A stretch of DNA of 64,000 bases from UPXZ01 sp964634605. GTDB taxonomy: Bacteria > Bacteroidota > Bacteroidia > Bacteroidales > Paludibacteraceae. The notes under the pieces were generated by a model. The model was not told where the DNA came from. It saw only the letters and a program-made list of their open reading frames with translations, and searched no databases. Positions 35,548 to 45,401 of this stretch are shown here, one piece after another. Positions within the stretch are counted from its first letter, which is position 1. Each line of letters starts with the position of its first letter. The position numbers were made by a program, and so were the translations under genes. The stretch is from assembly GCA_964634605.1 (NCBI GenBank), contig CAZWLJ010000007.1:1-64000 (forward strand). Direction: 5' to 3'.

Positions 35548-37272
35548 ATGAAAAAGATTCAGGAAAAAGTATTTGTTTTAAGTTTAATCGGGCTGATGCT
35601 GATTCCATTAACCGGAATGAGTGCACAAAAAAAGTCAGTTTCCAACAATCCTGTTTTTACAAGTTATGTATATCAGGGTGAAGATCAGGTATATGATGAT
35701 TTTCCGTTGAAACCGGATGAGTTTTACAATCCAATTTTGCAGGGATGCTACCCCGATCCGTCCATTACCCGTAAAGGTGATGATTATTTCCTGGTTACAT
35801 CCACATTTGCCATGTTTCCGGGTGTACCGATTTTCCACTCAAAAGATATGGTAAACTGGAAACAGATCGGACACGTTCTCGACAGAAAGTCGCAACTGAA
35901 AGTGCAGGATACAGGTATCAGCGCCGGAATTTACGCTCCTTCCATCAAATACAACCCAAATAACGAAACATTTTATATGATTACCACCCAGTTTGCCGGC
36001 AATGTGAACAATATGTTGGTAAAGACAAAAGATCCATTCATGGGCTGGAGTGAAGTTTACAAACTGAATTTCAGCGGCATAGATCCATCGCTGTTCTTTG
36101 ACGACGACGGCAAAGCCTACGTGGTACACAACGATGCTCCGGATCCCGGAAAAGAGCTTTACAAAGGACACCGCGTGATTAAAATCTGGGAATATGATAT
36201 TGAAAACGACCAAGTAATAGCCGGAACTGATAAGATAATTGTGGATGGAGGGGTCGATCTTTCGAAAAAACCAATCTGGATTGAAGCGCCGCACATTTAC
36301 AAAAAAAACGGAATTTACTACCTGATGTGCGCCGAAGGCGGAACAGGCGGATGGCACAGCGAGGTAATCTTCACGAGCAACAATCCCAAAGGTCATTACG
36401 TTCCCGCACCATCCAATCCGATACTGTCACAACGCTACCTGAACCCTGACCGTGCCAATAAAGTGGACTGGGCCGGTCACGCAGATATTGTGGAAGGACC
36501 AGATGGAAAATACTATGGAGTATTCCTGGCCATTCGTCCTAACGAAAAAGGACTGGTAAATACCGGACGCGAGACATTCATCCTGCCGGTGGACTGGAGC
36601 GGAAAGTATCCGGTATTCGAAAACGGACTCGTGCCAATGGAACCGAAACTGAAAATGCCGAAAGGAGTGGTGAACAAATCCGGAACAGAAGGGTTTTTCC
36701 CGAATGGAAATTTCACTTTTACCGATAATTTTACGGATCAAAACCTCGACTACCGCTGGATTGGCATGAGAGGACCGCGCGAAGATTTCATTACGACTTC
36801 AAAAAACGGACTGAGCATCAAACCCTTCGAGGTCAGCATCAAAGCCGTTGCTCCGGTTTCAGCGCTTTTCCAGCGCCAGCAGCATCAGCGTTTTACCGTT
36901 ACCACTACGATGAAATTTACTCCGAAATCGGACAGGGAACTGGCAGGAATTACATGTTATCAAAGCGAAAGATTCAACTACGTTTTCGGAGTGACAAAAA
37001 AGGAGAAAGACTTTTATATTCTGCTTCAAAGAACCGATAAAGGACAATCCAAAATCATTGCATCCGAAAAAATTGACTTGAAAAAACCGGTTCAGTTGCA
37101 GGTGGTAGCCAGAGGCGACGAATACAATTTCAATTATTCTGTGGACGGAGTGAATTTCGTCAAACTGGGAGGAACTGAATCAGGCGATATTCTCTCTACC
37201 AATGTTGCCGGTGGATTTACCGGCAGTTTAATCGGGCTTTATGCCACATCAGCCAACGATGCTCAGCCGTAA
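35548..37272 (+). CDS. GH43 beta-xylosidase-like enzyme with C-terminal beta-sandwich
   Basis: The 574-residue protein has a signal peptide (about 1-26). The propeller begins NPILQGCYPDPSITRKGDDY with the base Asp in YPDPS; the modulating Asp lies in SGIDPSLFFDD and the acid Glu in WIEAPHIY. The GH43-type C-terminal domain (about 385-570, TFTDNFTDQNLDYRWIGMRG to GLYATS) usually shapes the active site of beta-xylosidases and arabinofuranosidases. The opening motif and overall layout favour beta-xylosidase, acting in the periplasm on xylo-oligosaccharides. It starts 17 bp after the previous GH43. Confidence 0.86.
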   Translation: MKKIQEKVFVLSLIGLMLIPLTGMSAQKKSVSNNPVFTSYVYQGEDQVYDDFPLKPDEFYNPILQGCYPDPSITRKGDDYFLVTSTFAMFPGVPIFHSKDMVNWKQIGHVLDRKSQLKVQDTGISAGIYAPSIKYNPNNETFYMITTQFAGNVNNMLVKTKDPFMGWSEVYKLNFSGIDPSLFFDDDGKAYVVHNDAPDPGKELYKGHRVIKIWEYDIENDQVIAGTDKIIVDGGVDLSKKPIWIEAPHIYKKNGIYYLMCAEGGTGGWHSEVIFTSNNPKGHYVPAPSNPILSQRYLNPDRANKVDWAGHADIVEGPDGKYYGVFLAIRPNEKGLVNTGRETFILPVDWSGKYPVFENGLVPMEPKLKMPKGVVNKSGTEGFFPNGNFTFTDNFTDQNLDYRWIGMRGPREDFITTSKNGLSIKPFEVSIKAVAPVSALFQRQQHQRFTVTTTMKFTPKSDRELAGITCYQSERFNYVFGVTKKEKDFYILLQRTDKGQSKIIASEKIDLKKPVQLQVVARGDEYNFNYSVDGVNFVKLGGTESGDILSTNVAGGFTGSLIGLYATSANDAQP

Positions 37273-37290
37273 TATTTAATTTTTCAATAA

Positions 37291-40200
37291 ATGAAAACCA
37301 GACTGTTAGATTTGATTTTAATCAGCTGTATCTCCATCGCTGTATTTACATCAGGCACCAGAAGTTCAGCAAAACCGATTTATCTCAATACCTCCTATTC
37401 ATTCAGGGAACGTGCTGTAGATCTTGTTTCGCGAATGACATTGGATGAAAAAATCAGCCAGCTGGGTAATACCATGCCTCCCATACCGCGTTTGGGAATA
37501 AACCATTACGATGTGTGGGGAGAAGCCCTGCACGGAGTGATGGGCAGAAACAACAACAGCGGAATGACAGCAACTTCATTCCCGAATAGCGTGGCTGCAG
37601 GAGCTACCTGGGACCCTGAACTGATTAAACGGGAAGCCACTGTCATTTCCGATGAAGCTCGCGGTTTTAATTTTGAAAAAATATTTACTCTGACCTATTG
37701 GTCGCCGGTGATAGAGCCTGCCCGCGATCCGAGATGGGGAAGAACCGCCGAAACCTTTGGCGAAGACCCGCATCTCGTTTCAGAAATTGGAAAAGGCTTT
37801 ATTCAGGGTATGATGGGAAATGATCCGATGTACCTGAAAACAGTTCCCTGCGGAAAACATTACCTGGCTAACAACTCCGAATTCAACCGCCACACAGGCA
37901 GTTCGAATATGGACGACAGGGATATGCGTGAATTTTACCTGGCACCCTACAGAAAACTGATAAGGGATTACAAATTGCCTTCCATAATGACGGCTTACAA
38001 TGCTGTAAACGGTATTCCCGTATCAGCCAGTCCTTACCTGGTGGATACGATAACCCGGAAAACTTACGGACTGGATGGCTACATCACAGGCGACTGCGGT
38101 GCCATCGATGACATGGTTCGCGGACATAATTACACGAAAAGTTTTGAAGAAGCAGCTGCCATGGGCTTGAAATCGGGTGTAGACTCCGACTGCGGCGGTG
38201 TATATCAAAATCATATTCAGCAGTCTTTGAAAAAGGGATTGCTGACAATCGGTGATATTGACCGGGCACTAATCAATCTTTTTACCATCCGAATGCGGCT
38301 CGGCGAGTTCGATCCGAAAGCCAGGGTACCTTTTGCCGGAATAAAATCCGGGATAATCAACGATCCGTCACACAATGACCTGGCAGTGGAAGTTGCGTTG
38401 AAAACACCGGTGCTACTAAAAAACACCAAACCGGCACAATCGTCGGAGAATGCATTACCCATCAACCTCAATAAAGTGAAGAAAATTGCCCTACTTGGAC
38501 CACAGGCCGATAAGGTTGAGCTGGGCGACTATTCCGGCCCTGTGGAACCTGAACTGAGCATTTCACCTTTAAAAGGGATTCAAAACTACATCAGGGAAAA
38601 CAACCTGAATACCGAACTGGTAACACTCTCAGGCGGTAATACCGAACGAAAAACAGACTTTCTTACGGTAGCTCGTTTCTCTACCGTTTTATCCGGAAAA
38701 GTTATGATGGAGTATGATGCTACAAAGTTTGACCAGGCGGCAAACGGAGTTATTGCCTCCTACCGGTTTGGACAGACCGTACTGCAGGGCATCAAGGACG
38801 GCGACTGGACGATGTATAAAAATGTTGATATTACGAATGTCGATTCCATCCGGTTCAATCTGGCTGTTTCGGGTGAAGGAGGCATTCTTGAGGTTAGAGT
38901 AGGATCAGCCTCCGGAAATATTCTGGCTTCGGAAGTCATCAAACCCCTCGAAAATCGTGGTGATTTCAGAAATTACGGAAGGAATCGAATTATTCCGTTG
39001 AAAATCAATAATCTGGGAATTTCAGGACCCCAGCCGCTTGTTTTAGTATACAAGGAAGTTCCGGGCTCTGCAATAGATCAGCAAATCCTTGATATAGCAG
39101 TTTCAGCAGATGTAGCATTGGTTTTTGTAGGTACCGACCAGTCGACCGGACGTGAAGAATCTGACAGGTTCTCGCTGAAACTTCCCGGAAATCAGAACGA
39201 ATTAATCCGGGCAGTTGCCGCCGTCAATCCGAATACCATTGTCATCATGCAAACCATGGGGATGGTGGAAGTGGAACCTTTTAAAAATAATCCCAACGTT
39301 TCAGGAATTATCTGGACCGGATACAACGGTCAGGCACAGGGAACGGCTATGGCCAGAATCCTTTTTGGCGATGTGAATCCCAGCGGAAAACTCAATGTGA
39401 CGTGGCATAAATCCCTCAGCGATATACCCGATTTGAATGATTATACGCTTCGCGGAAAAAATTCCAACGGAAGAACATACTGGTATTTCGACAAGGATGT
39501 TTCCTATGAATTTGGATTTGGAATGTCCTACACCACGTTTGAGTACAGTAATTTCAAAATAGATAAAACCCGTATCACGCCAAACTGCAAAGTTACTGTC
39601 AGCGTGGATGTTTCCAATACAGGAAAAATGGATGGGGATGAGGTGGTTCAGGTTTATGTAAAAACCCCCGATAGTCCCGCATCGCTCGAACGGCCAATAA
39701 AAAGGCTGAAAGGTTTCAAAAGAGTGACCATTCCGCGCGGACAGACCAAAACAGTTTCCATTGAAATTGACGGAGAAGATCTTTGGTTTTGGGATGATAA
39801 AGAAAACAAAATAACGTTTGACCCGGGAAAGTACGTTTTCGAAATCGGAGCTTCATCCAAAGACATCAAAGGCAGCGTTGAAGCAACCATGTCAGGAGTT
39901 TATAAACCCATGTTAGCTACAGTTGTGGCAGAAAGCGACCTGTCTGTTTTAAGACCCGGAGCAACACTACAGACTCGTGTCACAGCAGCCATGTCCGACG
40001 ATAGTTTCTTAGACCTCGCTAAAGCAAAAGTAACGTATAGATGCAACAATCCTTCCGTAGCTTTTGTAGATAATAAAGGGAATGTAACGGTTAAAGGCAT
40101 AGGTGTAGCAACGATTTTTGCTGATGTAACCATTGATGGGAAAACCGTTACAGGCAGTTATCCTATAAAAGTGATGCCTGACCTCACTCCAAAATCGATT

Positions 40201-41115
40201 ATAGTGAATGGAAAACCTGTGACTGATTTTGCCAAAGATAACAAAGCATACAGCTACCTGCTTGATAAAAAATCGAAAATACCCGTAGTGAAAGCAGCTG
40301 CCATGTATCCGGATATCCGGGTGGATATTGTACAAGCCGCAGGTGTACCCGGAACAGCAACTGTAAATCTGATTGACGATGTTACTTCTGAGATAAATAC
40401 CTGTTATTTAAATTTCGACGTAAAATCACAAAGCGATGAATTCATTCAGAACACACCAGGTGAGCAGTGGAAATGGATCAGAGAAGATCAGGCTTCATAT
40501 TCATTCGCTAAAAAACCTGGTTCGCTGACCATTACAAGCCAGCCTGGTGATGTGTCAGAACATACTAATAATGGCCGGAACCTGTTCCTGCAAAGCACAA
40601 ACAACGACTGGACCATCGAAACAAAACTTACTGCATCCAGAATACCATCGCAGCCTGAGAATGCCGGAATTCTGGTTTACCAGGACGATGACAATTTCAT
40701 CAAACTCATGTTCCGTGCAGTAGTGAAAACAAGCCAGATGAAAAGACCGGGTGCTCCTGTTCATCCGGGTACCATCGACCTGATGATGGAAGAAAATGGC
40801 ATACCTAAATCATTTGCAAGCTGCAACGTGCCAAATCCTGTGGTCGAAGGAAATCCGCTTATTCTCCGGCTTGTCAGAAAAGGAAACCTTTATACGGCAT
40901 ATTATTCACTGGATGGAACTAAATTTGACATGCTCGGCTCGGCAACTACCTTACTCAAAGACATCCGGTCAGGATTGATGGTTTGTGATGGCATCATTAC
41001 CCAGTACATGAAAAGCATTTTCTGGTTCGATTCGGATACCACCAAACCCGATACGCCATTCGATGTTTCGTTTGATTATTTTCGGATTACAAATAACGGA
41101 TTGACTACCAAATAA
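37291..41115 (+). CDS. Very large multidomain GH3 beta-xylosidase-like enzyme
   Basis: At 1274 residues this is about 400-500 longer than usual GH3 enzymes. After a signal peptide (1-28) comes the GH3 barrel (about 38-350) with the nucleophile D268 in GYITGDCGAID and PARDPRWGR and KHYLANN motifs. The second GH3 domain (from about 370) is interrupted by a CBM6/PA14-like beta-sandwich (about 464-580, MEYDATKFD to RNRIIPLKI), as in some beta-xylosidases. A fibronectin-III-like domain follows (about 755-860). Then come two extra parts: a bacterial Ig-like (Big_2-type) domain (about 870-965, VTYRCNNPSVAFVDNKGNV) and a C-terminal concanavalin-like domain (about 1044-1270, WTIETKLTASR, DDDNFIKLMF) resembling the C-terminal domain of GH43 enzymes. 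The start is 18 bp after the previous gene. Likely role: removal of xylose from non-reducing ends. Confidence 0.9.
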   Translation: MKTRLLDLILISCISIAVFTSGTRSSAKPIYLNTSYSFRERAVDLVSRMTLDEKISQLGNTMPPIPRLGINHYDVWGEALHGVMGRNNNSGMTATSFPNSVAAGATWDPELIKREATVISDEARGFNFEKIFTLTYWSPVIEPARDPRWGRTAETFGEDPHLVSEIGKGFIQGMMGNDPMYLKTVPCGKHYLANNSEFNRHTGSSNMDDRDMREFYLAPYRKLIRDYKLPSIMTAYNAVNGIPVSASPYLVDTITRKTYGLDGYITGDCGAIDDMVRGHNYTKSFEEAAAMGLKSGVDSDCGGVYQNHIQQSLKKGLLTIGDIDRALINLFTIRMRLGEFDPKARVPFAGIKSGIINDPSHNDLAVEVALKTPVLLKNTKPAQSSENALPINLNKVKKIALLGPQADKVELGDYSGPVEPELSISPLKGIQNYIRENNLNTELVTLSGGNTERKTDFLTVARFSTVLSGKVMMEYDATKFDQAANGVIASYRFGQTVLQGIKDGDWTMYKNVDITNVDSIRFNLAVSGEGGILEVRVGSASGNILASEVIKPLENRGDFRNYGRNRIIPLKINNLGISGPQPLVLVYKEVPGSAIDQQILDIAVSADVALVFVGTDQSTGREESDRFSLKLPGNQNELIRAVAAVNPNTIVIMQTMGMVEVEPFKNNPNVSGIIWTGYNGQAQGTAMARILFGDVNPSGKLNVTWHKSLSDIPDLNDYTLRGKNSNGRTYWYFDKDVSYEFGFGMSYTTFEYSNFKIDKTRITPNCKVTVSVDVSNTGKMDGDEVVQVYVKTPDSPASLERPIKRLKGFKRVTIPRGQTKTVSIEIDGEDLWFWDDKENKITFDPGKYVFEIGASSKDIKGSVEATMSGVYKPMLATVVAESDLSVLRPGATLQTRVTAAMSDDSFLDLAKAKVTYRCNNPSVAFVDNKGNVTVKGIGVATIFADVTIDGKTVTGSYPIKVMPDLTPKSIIVNGKPVTDFAKDNKAYSYLLDKKSKIPVVKAAAMYPDIRVDIVQAAGVPGTATVNLIDDVTSEINTCYLNFDVKSQSDEFIQNTPGEQWKWIREDQASYSFAKKPGSLTITSQPGDVSEHTNNGRNLFLQSTNNDWTIETKLTASRIPSQPENAGILVYQDDDNFIKLMFRAVVKTSQMKRPGAPVHPGTIDLMMEENGIPKSFASCNVPNPVVEGNPLILRLVRKGNLYTAYYSLDGTKFDMLGSATTLLKDIRSGLMVCDGIITQYMKSIFWFDSDTTKPDTPFDVSFDYFRITNNGLTTK

Positions 41116-41127
41116 ATATTATCAAAC

Positions 41128-42282
41128 ATGAAAAAATTAAATTCTTTTTACTTGCTGGCCTTTCTTGCAGGTGTCATGTTTTACTCTTTGCGGTCTGATG
41201 CTCAAGTCGTTGAAGATTTCAAAACTTCCTCCACAACTCAGATGGGTAAAAAATTCCCGCAGGTAAACTCCGAAGGGAGAGTTCGCGTACAGATTTCGGC
41301 TCCGGATGCCAAATTGGTTCAGCTTGACATTGGAGCTGTGAAGTACGATTTAATTAAAGATGAAAATGGCATTTGGACAGGTGAATCTGCTCCTCAGGAC
41401 GAAGGTTTTCACTATTATCAGCTAAACATTGACGGTGCATCGGTTCCGGATCCTGGAAGCTTGTACTATTATGGTGCTTCAAGATGGGGTAGCGGAATTG
41501 AGGTGCCGGCTCACGATCAGGACTTTTACGCCCTGAAAAATGTACCTCACGGACAGGTACGTGAACATATTTACTATTCCGAAGTGAATAAAAACATGCG
41601 TCGCTGTTTTATATACACACCTCCCGGATACGATAAAAATACAAAAAAACGGTATCCGGTACTCTATCTGCAGCACGGAGGCGGCGAAAATGATACCGGC
41701 TGGTCAGCACAGGGACATGCTAACCTCATCATGGATAATCTGATTGCCGAAGGCAAGGCAAAACCATTTATCATCGTGATGGACAACGGCACATGGACCA
41801 TGAGTGGTCCGCGCACAAATGAGCGTGGTACATGGCCTCCCAAAGGATGGGCTGATGGATTTATGAATACGCTTTTGAAAGATATCATCCCGATGATTGA
41901 TGCCAGTTACCGCACGCTCGCAAATCAGAAAAACCGGGCAATGGCAGGTCTTTCGATGGGTGGCATGCAGACCCGCGTTATAACCCTGGCAAATCCGGAG
42001 GTATTTTCACAAGTAGGTATGTTCAGCGGTGGAAGTATCAGCGTGGAAGATGTAAATAACGCTCCCGGATTTAAGGAAAAAGTGAAGCTCCTTTTTGTCA
42101 GTTATGGCAGCCGCGAACTGGATAATCCGAGAACAAATATGAATGGCGGACCAAAAGATAATACCGAAAAACTCAAAGAAACCGGTATGAATACGCACTT
42201 CTATATTTCACCTGATACAGCTCACGAATGGCAAAGCTGGCGCAGAAGTTTGTACCAGTTTGCTCAGTTGGTTTTCAAATAA
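41128..42282 (+). CDS. CE1 feruloyl/acetyl xylan esterase with N-terminal E-set domain
   Basis: The 384-residue exported protein has a signal peptide (about 1-25). Residues 45-120 form an early-set beta domain (CBM48-like; VRVQISAPDAKLVQLDIG, YYQLNIDG). An esterase-D-like alpha/beta hydrolase follows with the nucleophile S276 in GLSMGG and the His H366 in TAHEWQSW; YPVLYLQHGGGEND holds the oxyanion region. Such two-domain CE1 enzymes in xylan loci remove ferulate (or acetate) from arabinoxylan. The exact ester cannot be told from sequence alone. Confidence 0.88.
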   Translation: MKKLNSFYLLAFLAGVMFYSLRSDAQVVEDFKTSSTTQMGKKFPQVNSEGRVRVQISAPDAKLVQLDIGAVKYDLIKDENGIWTGESAPQDEGFHYYQLNIDGASVPDPGSLYYYGASRWGSGIEVPAHDQDFYALKNVPHGQVREHIYYSEVNKNMRRCFIYTPPGYDKNTKKRYPVLYLQHGGGENDTGWSAQGHANLIMDNLIAEGKAKPFIIVMDNGTWTMSGPRTNERGTWPPKGWADGFMNTLLKDIIPMIDASYRTLANQKNRAMAGLSMGGMQTRVITLANPEVFSQVGMFSGGSISVEDVNNAPGFKEKVKLLFVSYGSRELDNPRTNMNGGPKDNTEKLKETGMNTHFYISPDTAHEWQSWRRSLYQFAQLVFK

Positions 42283-42294
42283 TTGATATTTCAA

Positions 42295-43527
42295 ATGAAA
42301 ACAATATTCAGGAATTCTGTTTTTTTGGTTGCAGGACTGCTCATCACTGCATTTATGCTGAGCTGCTCCGGTTCAAAATCCGTGTTAAATAAAAACACGT
42401 CCTGGGTGGGTACATGGAGTACTGCTCCTCAGCTGGTGGAGCCACACAATATGCCTCCTGAGCCTGGATTGACAGAAAACACAATTCGTCAGATTGTCCG
42501 GGTTTCCATTGGTGGCGAAACGGTTCGGCTCAGATTCTCAAATGCTTTCAGTAAAAGTCCCGTTGAACTCAGGTCGGTAGTTGTTGCTGATTATCGGGAG
42601 GGTAGTTCTGTTGATATTTCAACCCAAAAGATGCTGAAATTCAACAAAAACCGCAGTGTCACCATGACTCCCGGAAGCGAGGTTTTATCAGATCCGTTAA
42701 AATTTAATATTAAACCAGGATCCAGACTGGCTATAACAATTCATTTCGGCCGGACTTCACCCGATGTTACCGGACATCCCGGATCGCGCACCAGTTCCTT
42801 TATTCTGAAAGGAAACAACATGGATTCCCCTGATTTTTCAGGTGCTGTAATTACCGATCACTGGTATGTAATTAACGGAATCGAGGTGAAACCGGCTCAA
42901 AATTCATTCGCTGTGGCTGTTTTGGGAAATTCAATCACTGACGGAAGAGGCTCGGGTACAAACCGCCAGAATCGCTGGACAGATATTCTTTCAGCAAGAC
43001 TTCTGGAGAACGAAGCCACTGATAATATCGGAGTACTGAACCTGGGAATTGGCGGCAACTGCGTTGTTCGTGGCGGATTGGGACCGACGGCGCTCGAACG
43101 GTTTGACAGGGATATTTTATCGCAAAGCAATGTCCGCTGGCTGATTATTTTGGAGGGGATTAACGACATAGGGGGAATAAAATCAGAGGAGGAGGCTGAA
43201 AAAACCGTGAAAGAACTGATAAATGCCTACGATCAAATGATTACCAGGGCGCATACCAAAGGAATTCTCGTTTACGGAGCCACAATACTTCCTTTTGCAA
43301 AGTCATTCTACGATACTCCTTACCGGCAGTATGCCCGTGATACCGTAAACGAATGGATTCGGAATTCAGGGCGTTTTGATGCTGTGATTGATTTTGATAA
43401 AATCATGCGCAACCCCGGTGATGTGAAAACCATTTTGCCGGATATGCACGACGGCGATTTTCTCCACCCGAACGAAAAAGGTTACAGGCGAATGGGTGAA
43501 AGTGTTGATTTAGATTTATTCAAATAA
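42295..43527 (+). CDS. SGNH/GDSL-family esterase lipoprotein
   Basis: I chose the ATG at 42295, because the longer frame begins with TTG and the ATG gives a clean lipoprotein signal with Cys24 (FMLSCSGSK). The mature protein has an N-terminal beta domain (about 40-195, VGTWSTAPQ, VRLRFSNAFSKSPVEL) and an SGNH hydrolase domain: block I GNSITDG (S213), the Gly of block II in GIGGNC, Asn in GINDIG and the catalytic D388/H391 in GDFLHPNEKGY. This two-domain layout is found in secreted bacterial SGNH hydrolases. In this place an acetyl xylan esterase activity is plausible but is inference. It is 12 bp from the CE1 gene. Confidence 0.85.
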   Translation: MKTIFRNSVFLVAGLLITAFMLSCSGSKSVLNKNTSWVGTWSTAPQLVEPHNMPPEPGLTENTIRQIVRVSIGGETVRLRFSNAFSKSPVELRSVVVADYREGSSVDISTQKMLKFNKNRSVTMTPGSEVLSDPLKFNIKPGSRLAITIHFGRTSPDVTGHPGSRTSSFILKGNNMDSPDFSGAVITDHWYVINGIEVKPAQNSFAVAVLGNSITDGRGSGTNRQNRWTDILSARLLENEATDNIGVLNLGIGGNCVVRGGLGPTALERFDRDILSQSNVRWLIILEGINDIGGIKSEEEAEKTVKELINAYDQMITRAHTKGILVYGATILPFAKSFYDTPYRQYARDTVNEWIRNSGRFDAVIDFDKIMRNPGDVKTILPDMHDGDFLHPNEKGYRRMGESVDLDLFK

Positions 43528-43545
43528 AACTTTAACTGATAAAAA

Positions 43546-45243
43546 ATGAAAACACACGTAATTAAATGGATTGTTCTTGCAGGGATTGTTTTTTTAAGTT
43601 CCAATCTTCATGCGCAGGACAAAAATTTCTTTATTTTCCTGAGTTTCGGCCAGTCAAACATGGAAGGAGCTGCTCCGGTTGAACCTCAATACAAAAATGT
43701 TGATGCCCGATTCAGAATGATGGCTACCGTGGATTGTCCGGATCTTAACCGCAAAAAGGGAAACTGGTACACAGCCATTCCGCCGCTTGTACGCTGTCAA
43801 ACCGGACTGGGACCTTCCGATTTTTTCGGAAAAACCATGGTCGAATACCTTCCGGAAAACATCAGGGTCGGAATAATTAACGTGGCCATTGGCGGATGTA
43901 AAATTGAATTGTTCGACAAGGAAAATTATCAGACATATACAGCAACGGCTCCCGACTGGATGAAAGGAATGATAAATGCTTACGATGGTAATCCCTACAA
44001 ACGGCTCATAGATATGGCATTGCTCGCTCAGCGCGACGGAGTAATCAAAGGAATTCTGCTGCATCAGGGCGAATCAAACACCGGCGACGTTACCTGGCCT
44101 TCGAAGGTGAAACAAGTGTATGAAAATATCCTTTCAGATTTGAATTTGAAGGCAAAAGATGTTCCGCTGCTTGCCGGTGGTGTAGTACCTGCCGACCAAA
44201 ACGGTCTATGCGCCGTGATGAACTCAATAATTTCCAAACTTCCTGAAACTATCCCAACGTCACATTTCATTCCGTCCGACGGTTGTCCCGAAGGAGGTGA
44301 CAAACTGCACTTCTCTGCAAATGGGTATGAAATGCTCGGATACCGATATGCTTCAAAAATGCTCTCACTGCTGGGATTCAAAGCCGAAGTTCCGGATTAT
44401 TTTGACAAACCGGGAAATGAAATTCTGCATGGAAAAATTGATACAATACAATATAAATCCAAAACGGTGGGGAATAAACGTAAAGCGCTGGTTTATACAC
44501 CACCGGGATTTTCAAAAAAGAAGAAATATCCGGTTCTCTATCTGCTTCACGGAATAGGCGGCGATGAAAAAGAATGGCTTCGGGGCGGTCAGCCGCAGAT
44601 AATACTTGACAATTTGTATGCTGAAGGGAAAATCAGGGACATGATTGTAGTGATGCCCAACGGACGTGCCATGAAAGATGACCGTGCTGTTGGCGACATT
44701 ATGGCTCCCGACAAAGTACAGGCATTTGCCGATTTCGAAAAGGATTTGCTCAATGACCTGATTCCTTTTATTGAGAAAAAATATCCTGCATTGAAAAATC
44801 GTGAAAGTCGTGCTATTGCCGGATTATCCATGGGTGGCGGTCAGTCGTTGAACTTTGGTCTGGGAAATCTCGACAAATTTGCCTGGGTGGGTGGCTTCTC
44901 TTCCGCTCCGAACACGAAACCTCCCAAAGAACTGATTCCAGATGTGGAAGCCGCAAAAATGAAACTGAAATTACTCTGGATTTCGTGCGGTGACAAGGAT
45001 TGGCTGATTCCTTTCAGCCAGCGTACGCACAATTATTTGAGCGAAAACAACATTGAACACATTTACCGGATTATTCCGGATGGTAATCATGATTTCAAAG
45101 TTTGGAAAGAAGGACTCTATAACTTTTCTCAACTACTTTTCAAGCCGGTGACACCATTTTTGATTAAAAGTTATACCAATATTCCACCTGAAAGTAAAAG
45201 AATTGGAAAAAACGAATTTCCTGTAAGAGATACTGCGAAGTAA
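43546..45243 (+). CDS. Fused CE6-CE1 acetyl/feruloyl esterase
   Basis: This 565-residue exported protein (signal peptide to about 24) joins two esterases. Residues about 26-280 are a CE6 (SASA, SGNH-type) acetyl esterase: FGQSNMEG (S37), LLHQGESN and a late His in DKLHFSANGYEML. Residues about 295-545 are a CE1 enzyme: YPVLYLLHGIGGDE, nucleophile S428 in AGLSMGGGQS and H515 in GNHDFKVW. Fused acetyl-feruloyl esterases of this kind are known from Bacteroidetes xylan loci and help xylanases on decorated substrate. The two CE1 genes in this block differ in their N-terminal domain. It is the last gene before a 295-bp gap. Confidence 0.9.
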   Translation: MKTHVIKWIVLAGIVFLSSNLHAQDKNFFIFLSFGQSNMEGAAPVEPQYKNVDARFRMMATVDCPDLNRKKGNWYTAIPPLVRCQTGLGPSDFFGKTMVEYLPENIRVGIINVAIGGCKIELFDKENYQTYTATAPDWMKGMINAYDGNPYKRLIDMALLAQRDGVIKGILLHQGESNTGDVTWPSKVKQVYENILSDLNLKAKDVPLLAGGVVPADQNGLCAVMNSIISKLPETIPTSHFIPSDGCPEGGDKLHFSANGYEMLGYRYASKMLSLLGFKAEVPDYFDKPGNEILHGKIDTIQYKSKTVGNKRKALVYTPPGFSKKKKYPVLYLLHGIGGDEKEWLRGGQPQIILDNLYAEGKIRDMIVVMPNGRAMKDDRAVGDIMAPDKVQAFADFEKDLLNDLIPFIEKKYPALKNRESRAIAGLSMGGGQSLNFGLGNLDKFAWVGGFSSAPNTKPPKELIPDVEAAKMKLKLLWISCGDKDWLIPFSQRTHNYLSENNIEHIYRIIPDGNHDFKVWKEGLYNFSQLLFKPVTPFLIKSYTNIPPESKRIGKNEFPVRDTAK

Positions 45244-45401
45244 TCAAAATCCGGTCACTTTTTTCAGAATGTGAATTTCTGAATGGATATTTCTTACACA
45301 GATTCCGGACTTTTTTTTAGGAAATATTACGAAAAACGTCACATATCCGGAAGAAGACTTAAACAGGCAAGAATAAGTATCATTTCTGCGTTTCAGGTTA
45401 T

